A DNA stretch of 64,000 bases. Origin: Bacillus cereus group sp. RP43 (lineage in GTDB: Bacteria > Bacillota > Bacilli > Bacillales > Bacillaceae_G). Below are positions 38,819 through 48,497 of the stretch, piece after piece. The stretch is taken from positions 868,001 through 932,000 of the forward strand of contig NZ_JARVHQ010000001.1 of NCBI RefSeq assembly GCF_040459645.1, written 5' to 3'. Below the pieces are notes generated by a model. That model did no database searches. It was given only the letters and a program-made list of their open reading frames with translations, and had not been told where the DNA came from. Position numbers and translations under genes: made by a program. Numbering within the stretch: the first letter of the stretch is position 1; every line of letters starts with the position of its first letter.

Positions 38819-38850
38819 GTGAGGGATCCCCTGTCCCTCATCTTTTTAGT
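38819..38850 (+). terminator. Terminator of the fad/etf unit
   Basis: GGTGAGGGA and TCCCTCATC flank 7 bases and are followed by TTTTT. Confidence 0.85.
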
Positions 38851-38980
38851 ATTTCATCCATATTTTTATATAGTATAAAGGAACATTTTTTTGTTACAAT
38901 ACATAACGATACATATTATTCGCCACGTATATAAGTTAATGATATACTCTTGGTAGAATATACTTGAAGGAGGAAATAAA

Positions 38981-39295
38981 ATGGCAATTATAAACGCAAA
39001 TGACCAAAGCTTCGCAGCTGAAACTAGCGAAGGTGTTGTATTATTAGATTTCTGGGCACCTTGGTGTGGACCTTGTAAAATGATCGCTCCTGTATTAGAG
39101 GAAATCGATTCAGAATTAGGCGAAAAAGTAAAAGTAGTAAAAGTAGACGTTGATGAAAATCAAGAAACTGCTCGTCAATTTGAAGTAATGAGCATTCCAG
39201 CTCTTTTCGTATTAAAAGACGGTAAAGTAGTTGATCAAGCGTTAGGTTACAAACCGAAAGAAGCATTAGTAGAATTAGTTTCTAAACACTTCTAA
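38981..39295 (+). CDS. trxA: Thioredoxin
   Basis: The 104-residue cytoplasmic dithiol reductase has the redox motif WCGPC in FWAPWCGPCKM (residues near 28-32), the cis-proline segment MSIPALFVLKDG and a conserved C-terminal helix. It reduces protein disulfides using thioredoxin reductase. GAAGGAGG precedes the ATG, and an AT-rich promoter region lies between 38880 and 38960. The gene is flanked by terminators, so it is transcribed alone. Confidence 0.96.
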   Translation: MAIINANDQSFAAETSEGVVLLDFWAPWCGPCKMIAPVLEEIDSELGEKVKVVKVDVDENQETARQFEVMSIPALFVLKDGKVVDQALGYKPKEALVELVSKHF

Positions 39296-39302
39296 AATAA
39301 AG

Positions 39303-39330
39303 AAGCTGCCATTTGGTAGCTTTTTTTATT
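39303..39330 (+). terminator. Terminator of trxA
   Basis: AAGCTGCC and GGTAGCTT pair around ATTT and are followed by seven T. Confidence 0.85.
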
Positions 39331-39443
39331 TTCTTTTTTACAACCTTTCCGTTACAATAAAAGAACGTATGTTGGGTGTTTTGGCATAGTATGTTTTTAT
39401 GTGAAAATAAAAATGATAAGCATGTAGAAATGGAGGGAGACGA

Positions 39444-41228
39444 GTGCACGAGCATTTAAAAGAGAAGTTAGCAATTTTGCCCGATCAACCTGGTTGTTAT
39501 TTAATGAAGGATAAGCAGGGAACGGTTATATACGTCGGAAAAGCAAAGGTACTCAAAAATCGTGTGCGCTCGTACTTTACTGGTTCACATGATGGGAAAA
39601 CACTTCGGCTTGTTGGAGAAATTGTTGATTTTGAATATATTGTGACTTCCTCAAATTTGGAGGCTCTTATTTTAGAGTTAAATTTAATAAAAAAATATGA
39701 TCCAAAATATAATATTCAATTAAAAGATGATAAAACATATCCTTTCATTAAAATTACAGCTGAAAAACAGCCACGCTTACTCATTACGCGAAACGTAAAA
39801 AAGGATAAAGGAAAATATTTTGGCCCTTATCCGAATGCGCAATCAGCTCATGAAACGAAAAAATTGCTAGATCGAATGTATCCGCTTCGTAAATGTTCAA
39901 ATATGCCAGATAAAGTTTGCTTATATTATCATATGGGTCAATGTTTAGCGCCTTGTGTGAAAGAAGTAACGGAAGAGCAAAATAAAGAAATTGTAGATGA
40001 AATTATTAAGTTTTTAAATGGTGGACATAAAGAAATTCGATCAAAATTAGAAACAAAGATGTATGAGGCTTCCGAGAAACTAGAATTTGAACGGGCGAAA
40101 GAGTTGCGAGATCAAATTGCTCATATTGATGCAATTATGGAAAAGCAAAAGATGATTATGAGTGATTTAGTGGATCGTGATGTGTTTGGATATGCAGTTG
40201 ATAAAGGGTGGATGTGTGTTCAAGTTTTCTTCGTTCGAAAAGGAAAGTTAATTGAGCGCGATGTTTCCATGTTCCCGATATATGATGAACCTGAAGAGGG
40301 TTTTTTAACTTTTATCGGTCAATTTTATGAAAACAGTAGTCATTTCAAGCCGAAGGAAATTGTTGTTCCAGGAAGTATAGATTCGGAATTAGTAGAGCGC
40401 TTTTTAGAGGTTGAAGCGACACAGCCGAAGCGTGGGAAGAAAAAAGATCTTGTGGAATTAGCAAATAAAAATGCAAAAATTGCACTAGAAGAGAAATTTC
40501 ACTTAATTGAACGTGATGAAGAACGGACGATTAAAGCTGTTGATAATTTAGGGAAGCAACTCGGGATTGAAACACCATATCGTATTGAAGCGTTTGATAA
40601 CTCGAATATTCAAGGGACAAATCCTGTTTCAGCAATGATTGCTTTTATCGATGGGAAACCAGCGAAGAAAGAATATCGGAAATATAAAATTAAAACGGTC
40701 CAAGGGCCAGATGATTACGAGTCTATGAGGGAAGTTGTGAGACGCCGTTATACGAGAGCATTAAAGGAAAATTTACCTTTGCCAGATTTAATAATTATCG
40801 ATGGGGGAAAAGGACATCTCGCGGCTACAAGTGATGTTCTTGAAAACGAGCTTGGATTATATATTCCAATGGCAGGACTTGTAAAAGATGAAAAACATAA
40901 AACATCACATTTAATTATTGGGGATCCGCCTGAGCCTGTTATGCTTGCGAGGAATAGCCAAGAGTTTTATTTATTGCAGCGCATTCAAGATGAAGTGCAT
41001 CGATTTGCAATTACATTCCATCGTCAATTACATGGGAAATCTGTTATTCAATCCGCGCTGGATGAAATTCCGGGAATCGGTGATAAACGAAAAAAGGTAT
41101 TGCTAAAACATTTTGGTTCATTAAAAAAGATGAAAGAAGCTTCCATGTCGGAATTTGTCGAAGCGGGTATGCCGAAAAATGTAGCGGAGACAATTTATAC
41201 TTATTTAACAGATAAGAAGACGTTGTAG
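39444..41228 (+). CDS. uvrC: Excinuclease ABC subunit C
   Basis: The 594-residue nucleotide excision repair nuclease makes both incisions around a lesion. The N-terminal GIY-YIG domain reads [23 protein letters not shown] domain (about 200-235, [13 protein letters not shown]) binds UvrB. The second nuclease domain is [17 protein letters not shown] and the C-terminal helix-hairpin-helix is [20 protein letters not shown]. It starts at GTG 39444 after GGAGGGAGAC. The order trxA-uvrC-yslB-sdhC is the Bacillus order. Confidence 0.96.
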   Translation: MHEHLKEKLAILPDQPGCYLMKDKQGTVIYVGKAKVLKNRVRSYFTGSHDGKTLRLVGEIVDFEYIVTSSNLEALILELNLIKKYDPKYNIQLKDDKTYPFIKITAEKQPRLLITRNVKKDKGKYFGPYPNAQSAHETKKLLDRMYPLRKCSNMPDKVCLYYHMGQCLAPCVKEVTEEQNKEIVDEIIKFLNGGHKEIRSKLETKMYEASEKLEFERAKELRDQIAHIDAIMEKQKMIMSDLVDRDVFGYAVDKGWMCVQVFFVRKGKLIERDVSMFPIYDEPEEGFLTFIGQFYENSSHFKPKEIVVPGSIDSELVERFLEVEATQPKRGKKKDLVELANKNAKIALEEKFHLIERDEERTIKAVDNLGKQLGIETPYRIEAFDNSNIQGTNPVSAMIAFIDGKPAKKEYRKYKIKTVQGPDDYESMREVVRRRYTRALKENLPLPDLIIIDGGKGHLAATSDVLENELGLYIPMAGLVKDEKHKTSHLIIGDPPEPVMLARNSQEFYLLQRIQDEVHRFAITFHRQLHGKSVIQSALDEIPGIGDKRKKVLLKHFGSLKKMKEASMSEFVEAGMPKNVAETIYTYLTDKKTL

Positions 41229-41250
41229 TTTACAATGTCTTCTGTTTTTT
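41215..41250 (+). terminator. Terminator of uvrC
   Basis: AGAAGACGTTGTA and TACAATGTCTTCT flank GTT and are followed by a T run. The stem overlaps the uvrC stop codon. Confidence 0.85.
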
Positions 41251-41296
41251 GGTATAATTTCTGAAGATTTAAAATAAACACACCTGAATGAATATA

Positions 41297-41331
41297 CAAA
41301 AAAGTCAACTAAACTTATATGTCTAGTTGAC
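41297..41331 (-). terminator. Terminator of yslB
   Basis: GTCAACTA and TAGTTGAC form an 8-bp stem. On the minus strand it is followed by a run of six or seven T, just past the yslB stop. Confidence 0.8.
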
Positions 41332-41343
41332 TGTAAGTAGATG

Positions 41344-41793
41344 CTACACTTCAATGAGATCTTTTATATCCCATTTAACAAGAAATGTAATAGAGTCTGA
41401 ACGTTTTTTCTGTTCCTCATAGGACTCTGCAACGACGTTTCTTTGTCTTTGAATTTGCTCAGCGATAAATCCAGCTTCTAATTGATAAGATGAATGTCTT
41501 TTTTGTTTTTGACGCTCAGTAATAAGTGTACCTTTAAGTTGAAACTGCATTTCACGACGTTTATGTTCAACGATGCTTAAAGTGCCCCAACCAGCTTTTT
41601 CAAAAAACTGAATGACTTCTTCAATTGTTTCTAGCGGATATTTTCTCGCAAGGTTTCTACCGGCCCAGTATAAAATACCATCTAAATCGTTACCAATTAA
41701 ATCAGTTAGTAATTCTTCACGTAGCAATTCATAAGCGAAGGCGTTCAATGAAACATCTTCTAAAGATGTTATATCGATTGTATTTTTGCTCAC
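41344..41793 (-). CDS. yslB: YslB family protein (DUF2507)
   Basis: The 149-residue protein has the sequence features of YslB/DUF2507: FAYELLREELLTDLIG, ILYWAGRNLARKYP and EAGFIAEQIQ. It is a V4R/TRAPP-like small-ligand domain by family description. No enzymatic role is known. It sits between uvrC and sdhC as in B. subtilis but reads on the opposite strand to both. Confidence 0.9.
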   Translation of the reverse strand: MSKNTIDITSLEDVSLNAFAYELLREELLTDLIGNDLDGILYWAGRNLARKYPLETIEEVIQFFEKAGWGTLSIVEHKRREMQFQLKGTLITERQKQKRHSSYQLEAGFIAEQIQRQRNVVAESYEEQKKRSDSITFLVKWDIKDLIEV

Positions 41794-41928
41794 AATATTC
41801 CCCTCTTTCTATAGGGATTATTATATAACATTTTTCATTTATAAAAACAGATTTTTCTTTGGGGAAATCTGAATATATAAGAAAAAAAAAGAATTGGCAA
41901 ATTATATGCAAATTATGTATACGTTTTC

Positions 41929-41958
41929 TTGACGCTTCGACAAAAATAGGGGTAAAAT
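41929..41958 (+). promoter_or_regulatory. Sigma-A promoter of the sdh operon
   Basis: TTGACG (41929-41934), a spacer of 17-18 bases and GTAAAAT (41952-41958) fit a vegetative promoter. This leaves a 5' leader of about 125 bases before sdhC. Confidence 0.65.
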
Positions 41959-42091
41959 GAACTTGGAATCAAATTATGCTGAAATATTTCGAATAATTTT
42001 TTCAGTTTTTCTTATGCCAATAGTGAAAAAACATTATTGTTGTAAATTAATCTGAAAACAGCAGTCAAACATTCAAGGGGGTAATGGGGAC

Positions 42092-42718
42092 ATGAAAGGC
42101 CGCGAGTATACGTTTCGTAAGTGGCACTCATTAATGGGGGTCATCCCGGTTGGTGTCTTTTTGACGCAACATTTAATTGTAAACAACTTTGCAACAAGAG
42201 GAGCAGAGGCTTTTAACAAAGCTGCAGGCTTTATGGAGCTCCTTCCATTCCGGTATGCGCTAGAAATTTTCATCATCTTTTTACCTATACTGTACCATGC
42301 TATATATGGGTTATATATTGCATTTACAGCTAAGAACAATGCGGTATCTTACGGCTATTTCCGTAACTGGATGTTCGTCTTCCAACGAATTTCAGGTATC
42401 GTTACGCTGATCTTCATTTCTTGGCACGTCTGGGAAACTCGTATTCAAGCATTGTTAGGTAAAGAGGTAAACTATGATATGATGGCAGATATTTTAAACA
42501 ACCCATTTATGTTTGGTTTCTATTTAGTTGGTGTTGTTTCAACAATTTTCCACTTTGCAAATGGACTATGGACATTCTGCATAAGTTGGGGAATTACAGT
42601 ATCTCCACGTTCACAAAGAATCTCTACTTATGTAACATTAGCTATTTTCTTAGGTCTATCTTATGTAGGTGTGAGTGCATTATTAGCGTTCATCGATCCA
42701 CAGCTAGCAAACCAGTAA
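42092..42718 (+). CDS. sdhC: Succinate dehydrogenase cytochrome b558 subunit
   Basis: The 208-residue membrane anchor of complex II has five hydrophobic spans and binds two b hemes. Histidines suited to heme ligation lie in the helices HSLMGVIPVG / THQH-like TQHLIVNNF, LYHAIYGLY, ISWHVWET and FHFANGLWTF. It accepts electrons from SdhB and reduces menaquinone. GGGGG precedes the ATG, and sdhA follows after 13 bases. Confidence 0.94.
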   Translation: MKGREYTFRKWHSLMGVIPVGVFLTQHLIVNNFATRGAEAFNKAAGFMELLPFRYALEIFIIFLPILYHAIYGLYIAFTAKNNAVSYGYFRNWMFVFQRISGIVTLIFISWHVWETRIQALLGKEVNYDMMADILNNPFMFGFYLVGVVSTIFHFANGLWTFCISWGITVSPRSQRISTYVTLAIFLGLSYVGVSALLAFIDPQLANQ

Positions 42719-42731
42719 GGAGTGGGAGAGC

Positions 42732-44525
42732 ATGAAAGGGAAACTTATAGTAGTCGGCGGTGGCTTGGCCGGCTTAATGGCAACGATTAAAGCGGCAGAA
42801 GCAGGAGTAAATGTTGAACTATTTTCTTTAGTACCAGTAAAACGTTCACATTCTGTATGTGCCCAAGGTGGAATTAACGGTGCCGTAAATACAAAAGGTG
42901 AAGGGGATTCTCCATGGATCCACTTTGACGATACAATTTATGGTGGGGACTTCTTAGCGAACCAACCACCAGTTAAAGCGATGTGTGATGCAGCACCTGG
43001 TATTATTCATTTAATGGACCGCATGGGTGTTATGTTCAACCGTACGGAAGAAGGACTTCTTGATTTCCGTCGTTTCGGTGGAACACAACATCACCGTACA
43101 GCATTTGCTGGGGCAACAACTGGTCAACAATTACTATACGCATTAGATGAGCAAGTACGTCGTCATGAAGTAGCAGGACTTGTAACGAAATATGAAGGTT
43201 GGGATTTCTTACGAGCTGTTGTGGATGATGAAGGTGTGTGCCGAGGAATCGTCGCGCAAGACTTACAAACTATGGAGATAAAAAGTTTCCAAGCTGATGC
43301 CGTGATTATGGCAACAGGGGGCCCTGGTATCATCTTTGGAAAATCAACAAACTCTATTATTAATACAGGTACAGCAGCATCTGCTGTATATCAACAAGGT
43401 GCATATTATGCGAACGGTGAGTTCATTCAAATCCATCCAACAGCAATTCCTGGAGACGATAAGTTACGTCTTATGAGTGAATCTGCACGTGGTGAAGGTG
43501 GACGTGTTTGGACGTATAAAGATGGTAAGCCATGGTACTTCTTAGAAGAGAAATATCCAGCTTACGGAAACCTTGTACCTCGTGATATTGCAACACGTGA
43601 AATCTTTGATGTTTGCGTAGAGCAAAAACTAGGTATTAACGGTGAAAACATGGTGTACTTAGATCTTTCTCATAAAGATCCGAAAGAACTAGATATTAAA
43701 CTTGGTGGAATTATTGAAATCTATGAGAAATTTACAGGTGATGATCCTCGTAAACTACCAATGAAAATCTTCCCAGCTGTGCATTATTCAATGGGCGGAT
43801 TATGGGTTGATTATAAGCAAATGACAAGTATTCCAGGTTTATTTGCAGCAGGTGAGTGTGATTATTCTATGCACGGTGGTAACCGCCTTGGTGCCAACTC
43901 ACTATTATCAGCAATTTACGGTGGTATGGTAGCAGGACCGAACGCGATTGAGTATATGAAAGGTCTTTCTAAATCATCTGATGCTGTTTCAGCTACTGTA
44001 TATGAGCAAAATGAATTAATCGAAACAGAGAAATTTAACAATATTTTAACGCTTGATGGTAACGAAAATGCATATGTTCTTCATAAAGAGCTTGGAGAAT
44101 GGATGACAGATAACGTTACAGTAGTTCGTGAAAATAAAAAGTTACTAGAAACTGATGCGAAAATTGAAGAGTTAATGGCGCGTTACAAACGCATTAACAT
44201 TAACGATACAGCGAGATGGAGTAACCAAGGTGCTTCATTTACACGCCAACTTGCAAATATGTTCGAGTTAGCACGTGTTATTACGATTGGCGCATATAAC
44301 CGTAATGAAAGCCGCGGAGCGCATTACAAACCAGAATTCCCAAATCGTGATGATGCAAACTTCTTAAAAACTACGATGGCAAAATTTGAGGGAGAAGGAA
44401 GTGCACCAGCATTCCATTACGAAGAAGTGGATGTTTCATTAATTAAACCACGTAAACGTGACTATTCCTCAAAACATGATGTAGCTGCTAAGGGTGAAGA
44501 GAAGGGGGATAAGCAACATGTCTGA
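42732..44525 (+). CDS. sdhA: Succinate dehydrogenase flavoprotein subunit
   Basis: The 597-residue catalytic subunit oxidises succinate to fumarate in the TCA cycle. It has the N-terminal dinucleotide fold GGGLAGLMATIKAAEAG and the covalent FAD histidine in RSHSVCAQGGINGAV. Substrate-site residues are in IQIHPTAIPGDDKL, SESARGEGGRVW and HYSMGGLWVDY. It sits on the inner face of the membrane. Its end overlaps the sdhB start by 8 bases. Confidence 0.96.
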   Translation: MKGKLIVVGGGLAGLMATIKAAEAGVNVELFSLVPVKRSHSVCAQGGINGAVNTKGEGDSPWIHFDDTIYGGDFLANQPPVKAMCDAAPGIIHLMDRMGVMFNRTEEGLLDFRRFGGTQHHRTAFAGATTGQQLLYALDEQVRRHEVAGLVTKYEGWDFLRAVVDDEGVCRGIVAQDLQTMEIKSFQADAVIMATGGPGIIFGKSTNSIINTGTAASAVYQQGAYYANGEFIQIHPTAIPGDDKLRLMSESARGEGGRVWTYKDGKPWYFLEEKYPAYGNLVPRDIATREIFDVCVEQKLGINGENMVYLDLSHKDPKELDIKLGGIIEIYEKFTGDDPRKLPMKIFPAVHYSMGGLWVDYKQMTSIPGLFAAGECDYSMHGGNRLGANSLLSAIYGGMVAGPNAIEYMKGLSKSSDAVSATVYEQNELIETEKFNNILTLDGNENAYVLHKELGEWMTDNVTVVRENKKLLETDAKIEELMARYKRININDTARWSNQGASFTRQLANMFELARVITIGAYNRNESRGAHYKPEFPNRDDANFLKTTMAKFEGEGSAPAFHYEEVDVSLIKPRKRDYSSKHDVAAKGEEKGDKQHV

Positions 44526-45279
44526 GAAAACAATCCGCCTCATCATTACGAGACAAGATGGACCAGATGCACAAGAGTTTGATCAAGAGTTTGAAATTCC
44601 ATATCGTCCAAATATGAACATTATTTCGGCACTGATGGAAATTCGTCGTAATCCTGTCGATTCAAAAGGAAACCAGACGACTCCGATTGCATGGGATATG
44701 AACTGTTTAGAAGAAGTATGTGGTGCTTGTTCGATGGTGATTAACGGAAAACCACGTCAATCATGTACAGCTCTTATTGACCAGTTAGAACAACCTATCC
44801 GCTTAAAGCCGATGAAGACATTCCCGATTGTACGTGACTTACAAGTTGACCGTAGCCGTATGTTTAATGCGTTAAAACGTGTTAAAGCTTGGATTCCAAT
44901 CGACGGTACGTACGATCTAGGACCAGGTCCAAGAATGCCAGAGAAAAAGCGTCAATGGGCATATGAACTTTCAAAATGTATGACATGTGGTGTTTGTTTA
45001 GAGTCATGTCCGAACGTAAACAGTAAATCTGATTTTATTGGACCAGCACCGCTTTCACAAGCGCGTTTATTCAACTCGCATCCAACTGGTGAAATGCATA
45101 AAGCAGATCGCTTGCGTGCAATTATGGGTGATGGAGGACTTGCAAACTGTGGTAACTCTCAAAACTGTGTGCAATCATGTCCGAAAGGTATTCCATTAAC
45201 AACTTCAATTGCAGCATTAAACCGTGATACAACAATTCAATCGTTCAAAGATTTCTTTGGTAGCGACAATAACTATTAA
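44518..45279 (+). CDS. sdhB: Succinate dehydrogenase iron-sulfur subunit
   Basis: The 253-residue subunit carries three clusters. The [2Fe-2S] ligands are in CLEEVCGACSMVI with the later SC, the [4Fe-4S] ligands in CMTCGVCLESCP, and the [3Fe-4S] ligands in CGNSQNCVQSCPKG. It wires SdhA to the SdhC hemes. The ATG at 44518 overlaps the end of sdhA; GAAGGGGGAT lies 8 bases upstream. Confidence 0.96.
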   Translation: MSEKTIRLIITRQDGPDAQEFDQEFEIPYRPNMNIISALMEIRRNPVDSKGNQTTPIAWDMNCLEEVCGACSMVINGKPRQSCTALIDQLEQPIRLKPMKTFPIVRDLQVDRSRMFNALKRVKAWIPIDGTYDLGPGPRMPEKKRQWAYELSKCMTCGVCLESCPNVNSKSDFIGPAPLSQARLFNSHPTGEMHKADRLRAIMGDGGLANCGNSQNCVQSCPKGIPLTTSIAALNRDTTIQSFKDFFGSDNNY

Positions 45280-45281
45280 TA

Positions 45282-45316
45282 AATATTGCCTCTTCGTGTT
45301 GAAGAGGCAATATTTA
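45282..45316 (+). terminator. Terminator of the sdh operon
   Basis: AATATTGCCTCTTC and GAAGAGGCAATATT form a 14-bp stem around GTGTT and are followed by a short T-rich tail. Confidence 0.88.
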
Positions 45317-45372
45317 TAAGTTTATTTTTCTGTTTATTCTGTTTATTTTAAGGGCGAAAAGGAGAGGGAACG

Positions 45373-45816
45373 ATGAAGAGAATTTCTTATATTGAAGACT
45401 TTGAGCAATGGGAGAGTGGTTTTTTATTTTATAATCCTGTCAAAGTTCGTTTTGGTGAAGTAGATATGTTTGGACATGTAAATAATGTCGTTGCTTTTAC
45501 ATATTTTGAAGAAGCTCGTATCGCATTATTTAAAGAACTTGGATTTATGCAAGAATGGACACATGAATCATCAGAAACGATGATCGTTGTTGCAGATTTA
45601 CAATGTAATTTCATTAAGCAAATTTATTTTGATGAACAGTTGAAAGTATATGTAAAAGCGGGGTCAGTTGGGAATTCTTCTTTAGATCTGCATTATATGG
45701 TGAAAAATGCAGAAGGAGAAGTTTGTTTAGTTGGACGCGGTATGATGGTCCAAGCATCGAAAAAAACTGGAAGAGGCGAACCGTGGCCTGAGGAATGGAA
45801 GAAATTATTACAATAA
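45373..45816 (+). CDS. ysmA: Acyl-CoA thioesterase (4-hydroxybenzoyl-CoA thioesterase family)
   Basis: The 147-residue hotdog-fold protein has the catalytic motif VRFGEVDMFGHVNNVVAFTYFEEAR, in which the aspartate activates water. It matches B. subtilis YsmA in both sequence type and position after sdhB. It probably hydrolyses an acyl-CoA, substrate unknown. AAGGAGAGGG precedes the ATG. Confidence 0.88.
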   Translation: MKRISYIEDFEQWESGFLFYNPVKVRFGEVDMFGHVNNVVAFTYFEEARIALFKELGFMQEWTHESSETMIVVADLQCNFIKQIYFDEQLKVYVKAGSVGNSSLDLHYMVKNAEGEVCLVGRGMMVQASKKTGRGEPWPEEWKKLLQ

Positions 45817-45828
45817 TAGAATAAAAGA

Positions 45829-45862
45829 AAAATAAGAGAGCGATTCGCTCTCTTATTTTTTG
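45829..45862 (+). terminator. Bidirectional terminator between ysmA and the carboxypeptidase gene
   Basis: AAAATAAGAGAGCG and CGCTCTCTTATTTT form a 14-bp stem around ATT, with A and T runs outside. Confidence 0.92.
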
Positions 45863-46632
45863 TCCTTCGTTGCCTCTTCTAATGTTAGGTGGTGCTTATA
45901 TATGTATGCGGCATATGGATTGCCAACGTAGCGTAAGTGCCACGGTTCGTATGAATACTCTGTTGTCTCTGTTTTATCCTCTAAATAACGAATGACAAAT
46001 CCGAACTCATGGGCATGTTCTGCAACCCATTTTCCTTCTGCTGTCTCTCCGAAGATTGGTTCTAATTGGAATTTAGCAGATTTTGAGCTAATATCCATCG
46101 CTAGACCAGTTTGATGCTCACTTGTTCCAGGAATTGCACTTACCGAATCAGCCTCAGCTTTTCCTTGGCGCTTAATATATGTATTATGTAATGACTGTTG
46201 GCGTTTGTAAGAACGGTAACCTGAAACTGCTGTAAGTTCTAGACCCTCTTCTTTTGCTGCTTGGAACATTTTTTCAAGAGCGTCTGCAGCATCTTTGCGA
46301 AGTAATGTTTTCTCTTTATCTTTTGGACTAGTAAATGGTACGTTCGGTTTCGTTAAATCTTCTGGAATATATCCATCTGGTAATTTACGATGTTTATTGA
46401 CTAATACAAGAGCAGAATCTGGATTTGTTACAACGGAAAATTTATCATCTAGTTTCTTTGCAGTATGATCAGCTTTTGGAAAAGCAGGGATTTCTTCTTT
46501 TGGATGGTTATTATGCTTTTGACTTTCGACAGCTTTCGCCTCGTTTTGCAGTGGTGATTTAGAACCAAAGTAAGCGAAAGATGTGATACCGATTACAATA
46601 GTAGCGGCAGAAATAATTATTATCTTTTTCAT
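45853..46632 (-). CDS. VanY-like D-Ala-D-Ala carboxypeptidase
   Basis: The 259-residue peptidase M15B protein has an N-terminal signal anchor (IIIISAATIVIGITSFAYF), no lipobox cysteine, and an extracellular zinc domain. Metal and catalytic residues are in SGYRSYKRQQ, GTSEHQTGLAMDIS and EPWHLRYVG. It trims the terminal D-alanine of peptidoglycan stem peptides. VanY in vancomycin clusters and LdcB/DacB-type housekeeping enzymes share these motifs. No vanA-type genes are nearby, so cell-wall maintenance is more likely than resistance. Confidence 0.88.
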   Translation of the reverse strand: MKKIIIISAATIVIGITSFAYFGSKSPLQNEAKAVESQKHNNHPKEEIPAFPKADHTAKKLDDKFSVVTNPDSALVLVNKHRKLPDGYIPEDLTKPNVPFTSPKDKEKTLLRKDAADALEKMFQAAKEEGLELTAVSGYRSYKRQQSLHNTYIKRQGKAEADSVSAIPGTSEHQTGLAMDISSKSAKFQLEPIFGETAEGKWVAEHAHEFGFVIRYLEDKTETTEYSYEPWHLRYVGNPYAAYIYKHHLTLEEATKDKK

Positions 46633-46896
46633 GATACCTTGTAATCACTGTCCTTTCTTAATAAAATATGTATCGTTTTTATTATAAGTCTAGTTTATTG
46701 AAAAAGAAATATAAGAGTCATAACGTAATAGAAATGCAAAGAAAATGTCAGAAAATGTGTGAAATTGTAGTATTTTTTCATATAATTCATTTCTTATCTT
46801 TCATGAAGCTCATTTTTTATGTAATATATGTATATAAGAAGATGTAGCGATTATAGAGAATAAAGGACTTCTTGTATAGACTAGGAGTGAATGGGA

Positions 46897-47691
46897 ATGG
46901 ATTTTGCAACAATTATTGGAATCATTTTAGGAGTATTAGCGGTAGTCGTAGGGATGGTCGTCAAGGGCGCTGACATAACAGCCTTACTAAATCCTGCCGC
47001 AGCACTAATTATTTTCGTCGGTACATTTGCTGCAGTGTGTATTGCATTTCCGATGAATCAACTAAAAAGAGTTCCAAAATTATTTAAAGTTCTTTTTGGT
47101 TCAAATAAAAAAGATTTAAGTTATGAACAGTTACTAGAATTATTTGTCCATTGGACATCTGAGAGTAGAAAATACGGTATTTTGTCTTTAGAACAACAAT
47201 TAGATAAAATTCAAGATGAATTTCTTTTGCGTGGTATGAAGTTTGTGATTGACGGTGTATCTGCAGAAGACTTAGAACAAATTTTAGAAGCTGAATTAGA
47301 AGCAATTGAAGAAAGACATGCAAAAGGAGCTACTATTTTTTCGCAAGCTGGTACATATGCACCTACATTAGGGGTTTTAGGTGCTGTTATTGGTCTTGTA
47401 GCTGCACTTGGAAATTTAACTGATATTGAAAAGCTAGGACATGCTATTTCAGGTGCGTTTATTGCAACGATTTTCGGTATTTTTTCAGGTTACGTATTAT
47501 GGCATCCATTTGCAAATAAATTAAAGCAAAAGTCTGCTGCTGAATTAGAGAAGAAACGTTTAATTATTGATTGTTTATTAATGTTACAAGAAGGTACATA
47601 TCCGTTTATTATGAAGAACCGCATTTTAGGTGCACTTTCTGCAACTGAGCGTAAAAAGCTAGAAAAAGGAGCAGAAAAAAATGCGGAGTAA
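46897..47691 (+). CDS. motA: Flagellar motor stator protein MotA (MotA/MotP type)
   Basis: The 264-residue protein has four membrane spans. It has the cytoplasmic loop with conserved charged residues, the MotA signature GTYAPTLGVLGAVIGLV around residues 147-163 and GAFIATIFGIFSGYV following. It forms the torque-generating ion channel with MotB. Proton- and sodium-type paralogues cannot be told apart safely by eye. ATG 46897 gives 9-base spacing to AGGAG; the ATG six bases earlier is too close. It overlaps motB by 11 bases. Confidence 0.9.
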   Translation: MDFATIIGIILGVLAVVVGMVVKGADITALLNPAAALIIFVGTFAAVCIAFPMNQLKRVPKLFKVLFGSNKKDLSYEQLLELFVHWTSESRKYGILSLEQQLDKIQDEFLLRGMKFVIDGVSAEDLEQILEAELEAIEERHAKGATIFSQAGTYAPTLGVLGAVIGLVAALGNLTDIEKLGHAISGAFIATIFGIFSGYVLWHPFANKLKQKSAAELEKKRLIIDCLLMLQEGTYPFIMKNRILGALSATERKKLEKGAEKNAE

Positions 47692-48469
47692 GAAAAATAG
47701 AAGAGGCAAAAAGAAAAAACATGATGAGCATATCGATGAAACTTGGTTAATTCCATATTCTGATATGTTAACGCTGTTATTTGCATTGTTCATCGTATTA
47801 TTCGCAATGAGTAGTATAGATGCTGCGAAGTTTAAACAGATGGCAGTTGCTTTTCGAAGTGAGTTAGCCGGTGGAACAGGAAATAAAGAATTTTTAAGTG
47901 ATCAAAAACCAAATGAGGAAAAAGAATTATCAGCAAGTAGCCTTGAGGCAGAACAAGCAAAAAAACAAGCGGAAGATAGAGCTAAAGAAAAAAAAGAAAT
48001 GGATGAGTTGAAAGCATTACAAAAAAAGATTGATCAATATATTAATGAGAAACAACTATCCTCTTCTTTTCAAACTAAGTTAACTGAAAAAGGCTTAATG
48101 TTAACGATATTAGAAAATGTACTATTTGATTCAGGGAAAGCAGATGTGAAGTTGGAATCGTTAGGGATTGCAAAAGAGATGTCTAACCTACTTGTTTCAG
48201 CGTCACCTCGTGAAATTACAGTGTCGGGTCATACAGATACGGTTCCTATTGCAAATGCTCAGTTTGCATCAAACTGGGAGTTAAGTACACAGCGTGCAGT
48301 TAATTTTATGCAGGTGTTACTCCAAAATAAAGAATTGCAACCAGAAAAATTTAGTGCAATTGGTTACGGAGAATACCGTTCAATTGCACCAAATGATACA
48401 CCAGAAGGAAAAGCGAAAAATAGACGTGTAGAAGTATTTATTTTACCTTTAACAAGAAATATGCAATAA
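47681..48469 (+). CDS. motB: Flagellar motor stator protein MotB (MotB/MotS type)
   Basis: The 262-residue partner of MotA has a basic head, then the single span with the ion-binding aspartate in WLIPYSDMLTLLFALFIVLF. A Lys/Glu-rich linker follows (about 85-120). The OmpA-like peptidoglycan domain reads LFDSGKADVK, VSGHTDTVPI and ELSTQRAVNF, ending with the NRRVEVF motif. It anchors the stator to the wall. The stop codon is part of the terminator. Confidence 0.91.
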   Translation: MRSKKNRRGKKKKHDEHIDETWLIPYSDMLTLLFALFIVLFAMSSIDAAKFKQMAVAFRSELAGGTGNKEFLSDQKPNEEKELSASSLEAEQAKKQAEDRAKEKKEMDELKALQKKIDQYINEKQLSSSFQTKLTEKGLMLTILENVLFDSGKADVKLESLGIAKEMSNLLVSASPREITVSGHTDTVPIANAQFASNWELSTQRAVNFMQVLLQNKELQPEKFSAIGYGEYRSIAPNDTPEGKAKNRRVEVFILPLTRNMQ

Positions 48470-48497
48470 AAGAGGATGGCGAAGGCCATCCTCTTTG
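48469..48497 (+). terminator. Bidirectional terminator between motB and the acid phosphatase gene
   Basis: AAAGAGGATGGC and GCCATCCTCTTT flank GAAG. The stem is perfect over 12 bp. Confidence 0.9.

Noticed and set aside
45853..46632. Vancomycin resistance role for the VanY-like protein
   Set aside because: No vanA/vanB/vanH/vanX-type ligase or dehydrogenase genes are nearby; the domain is common in cell-wall maintenance.
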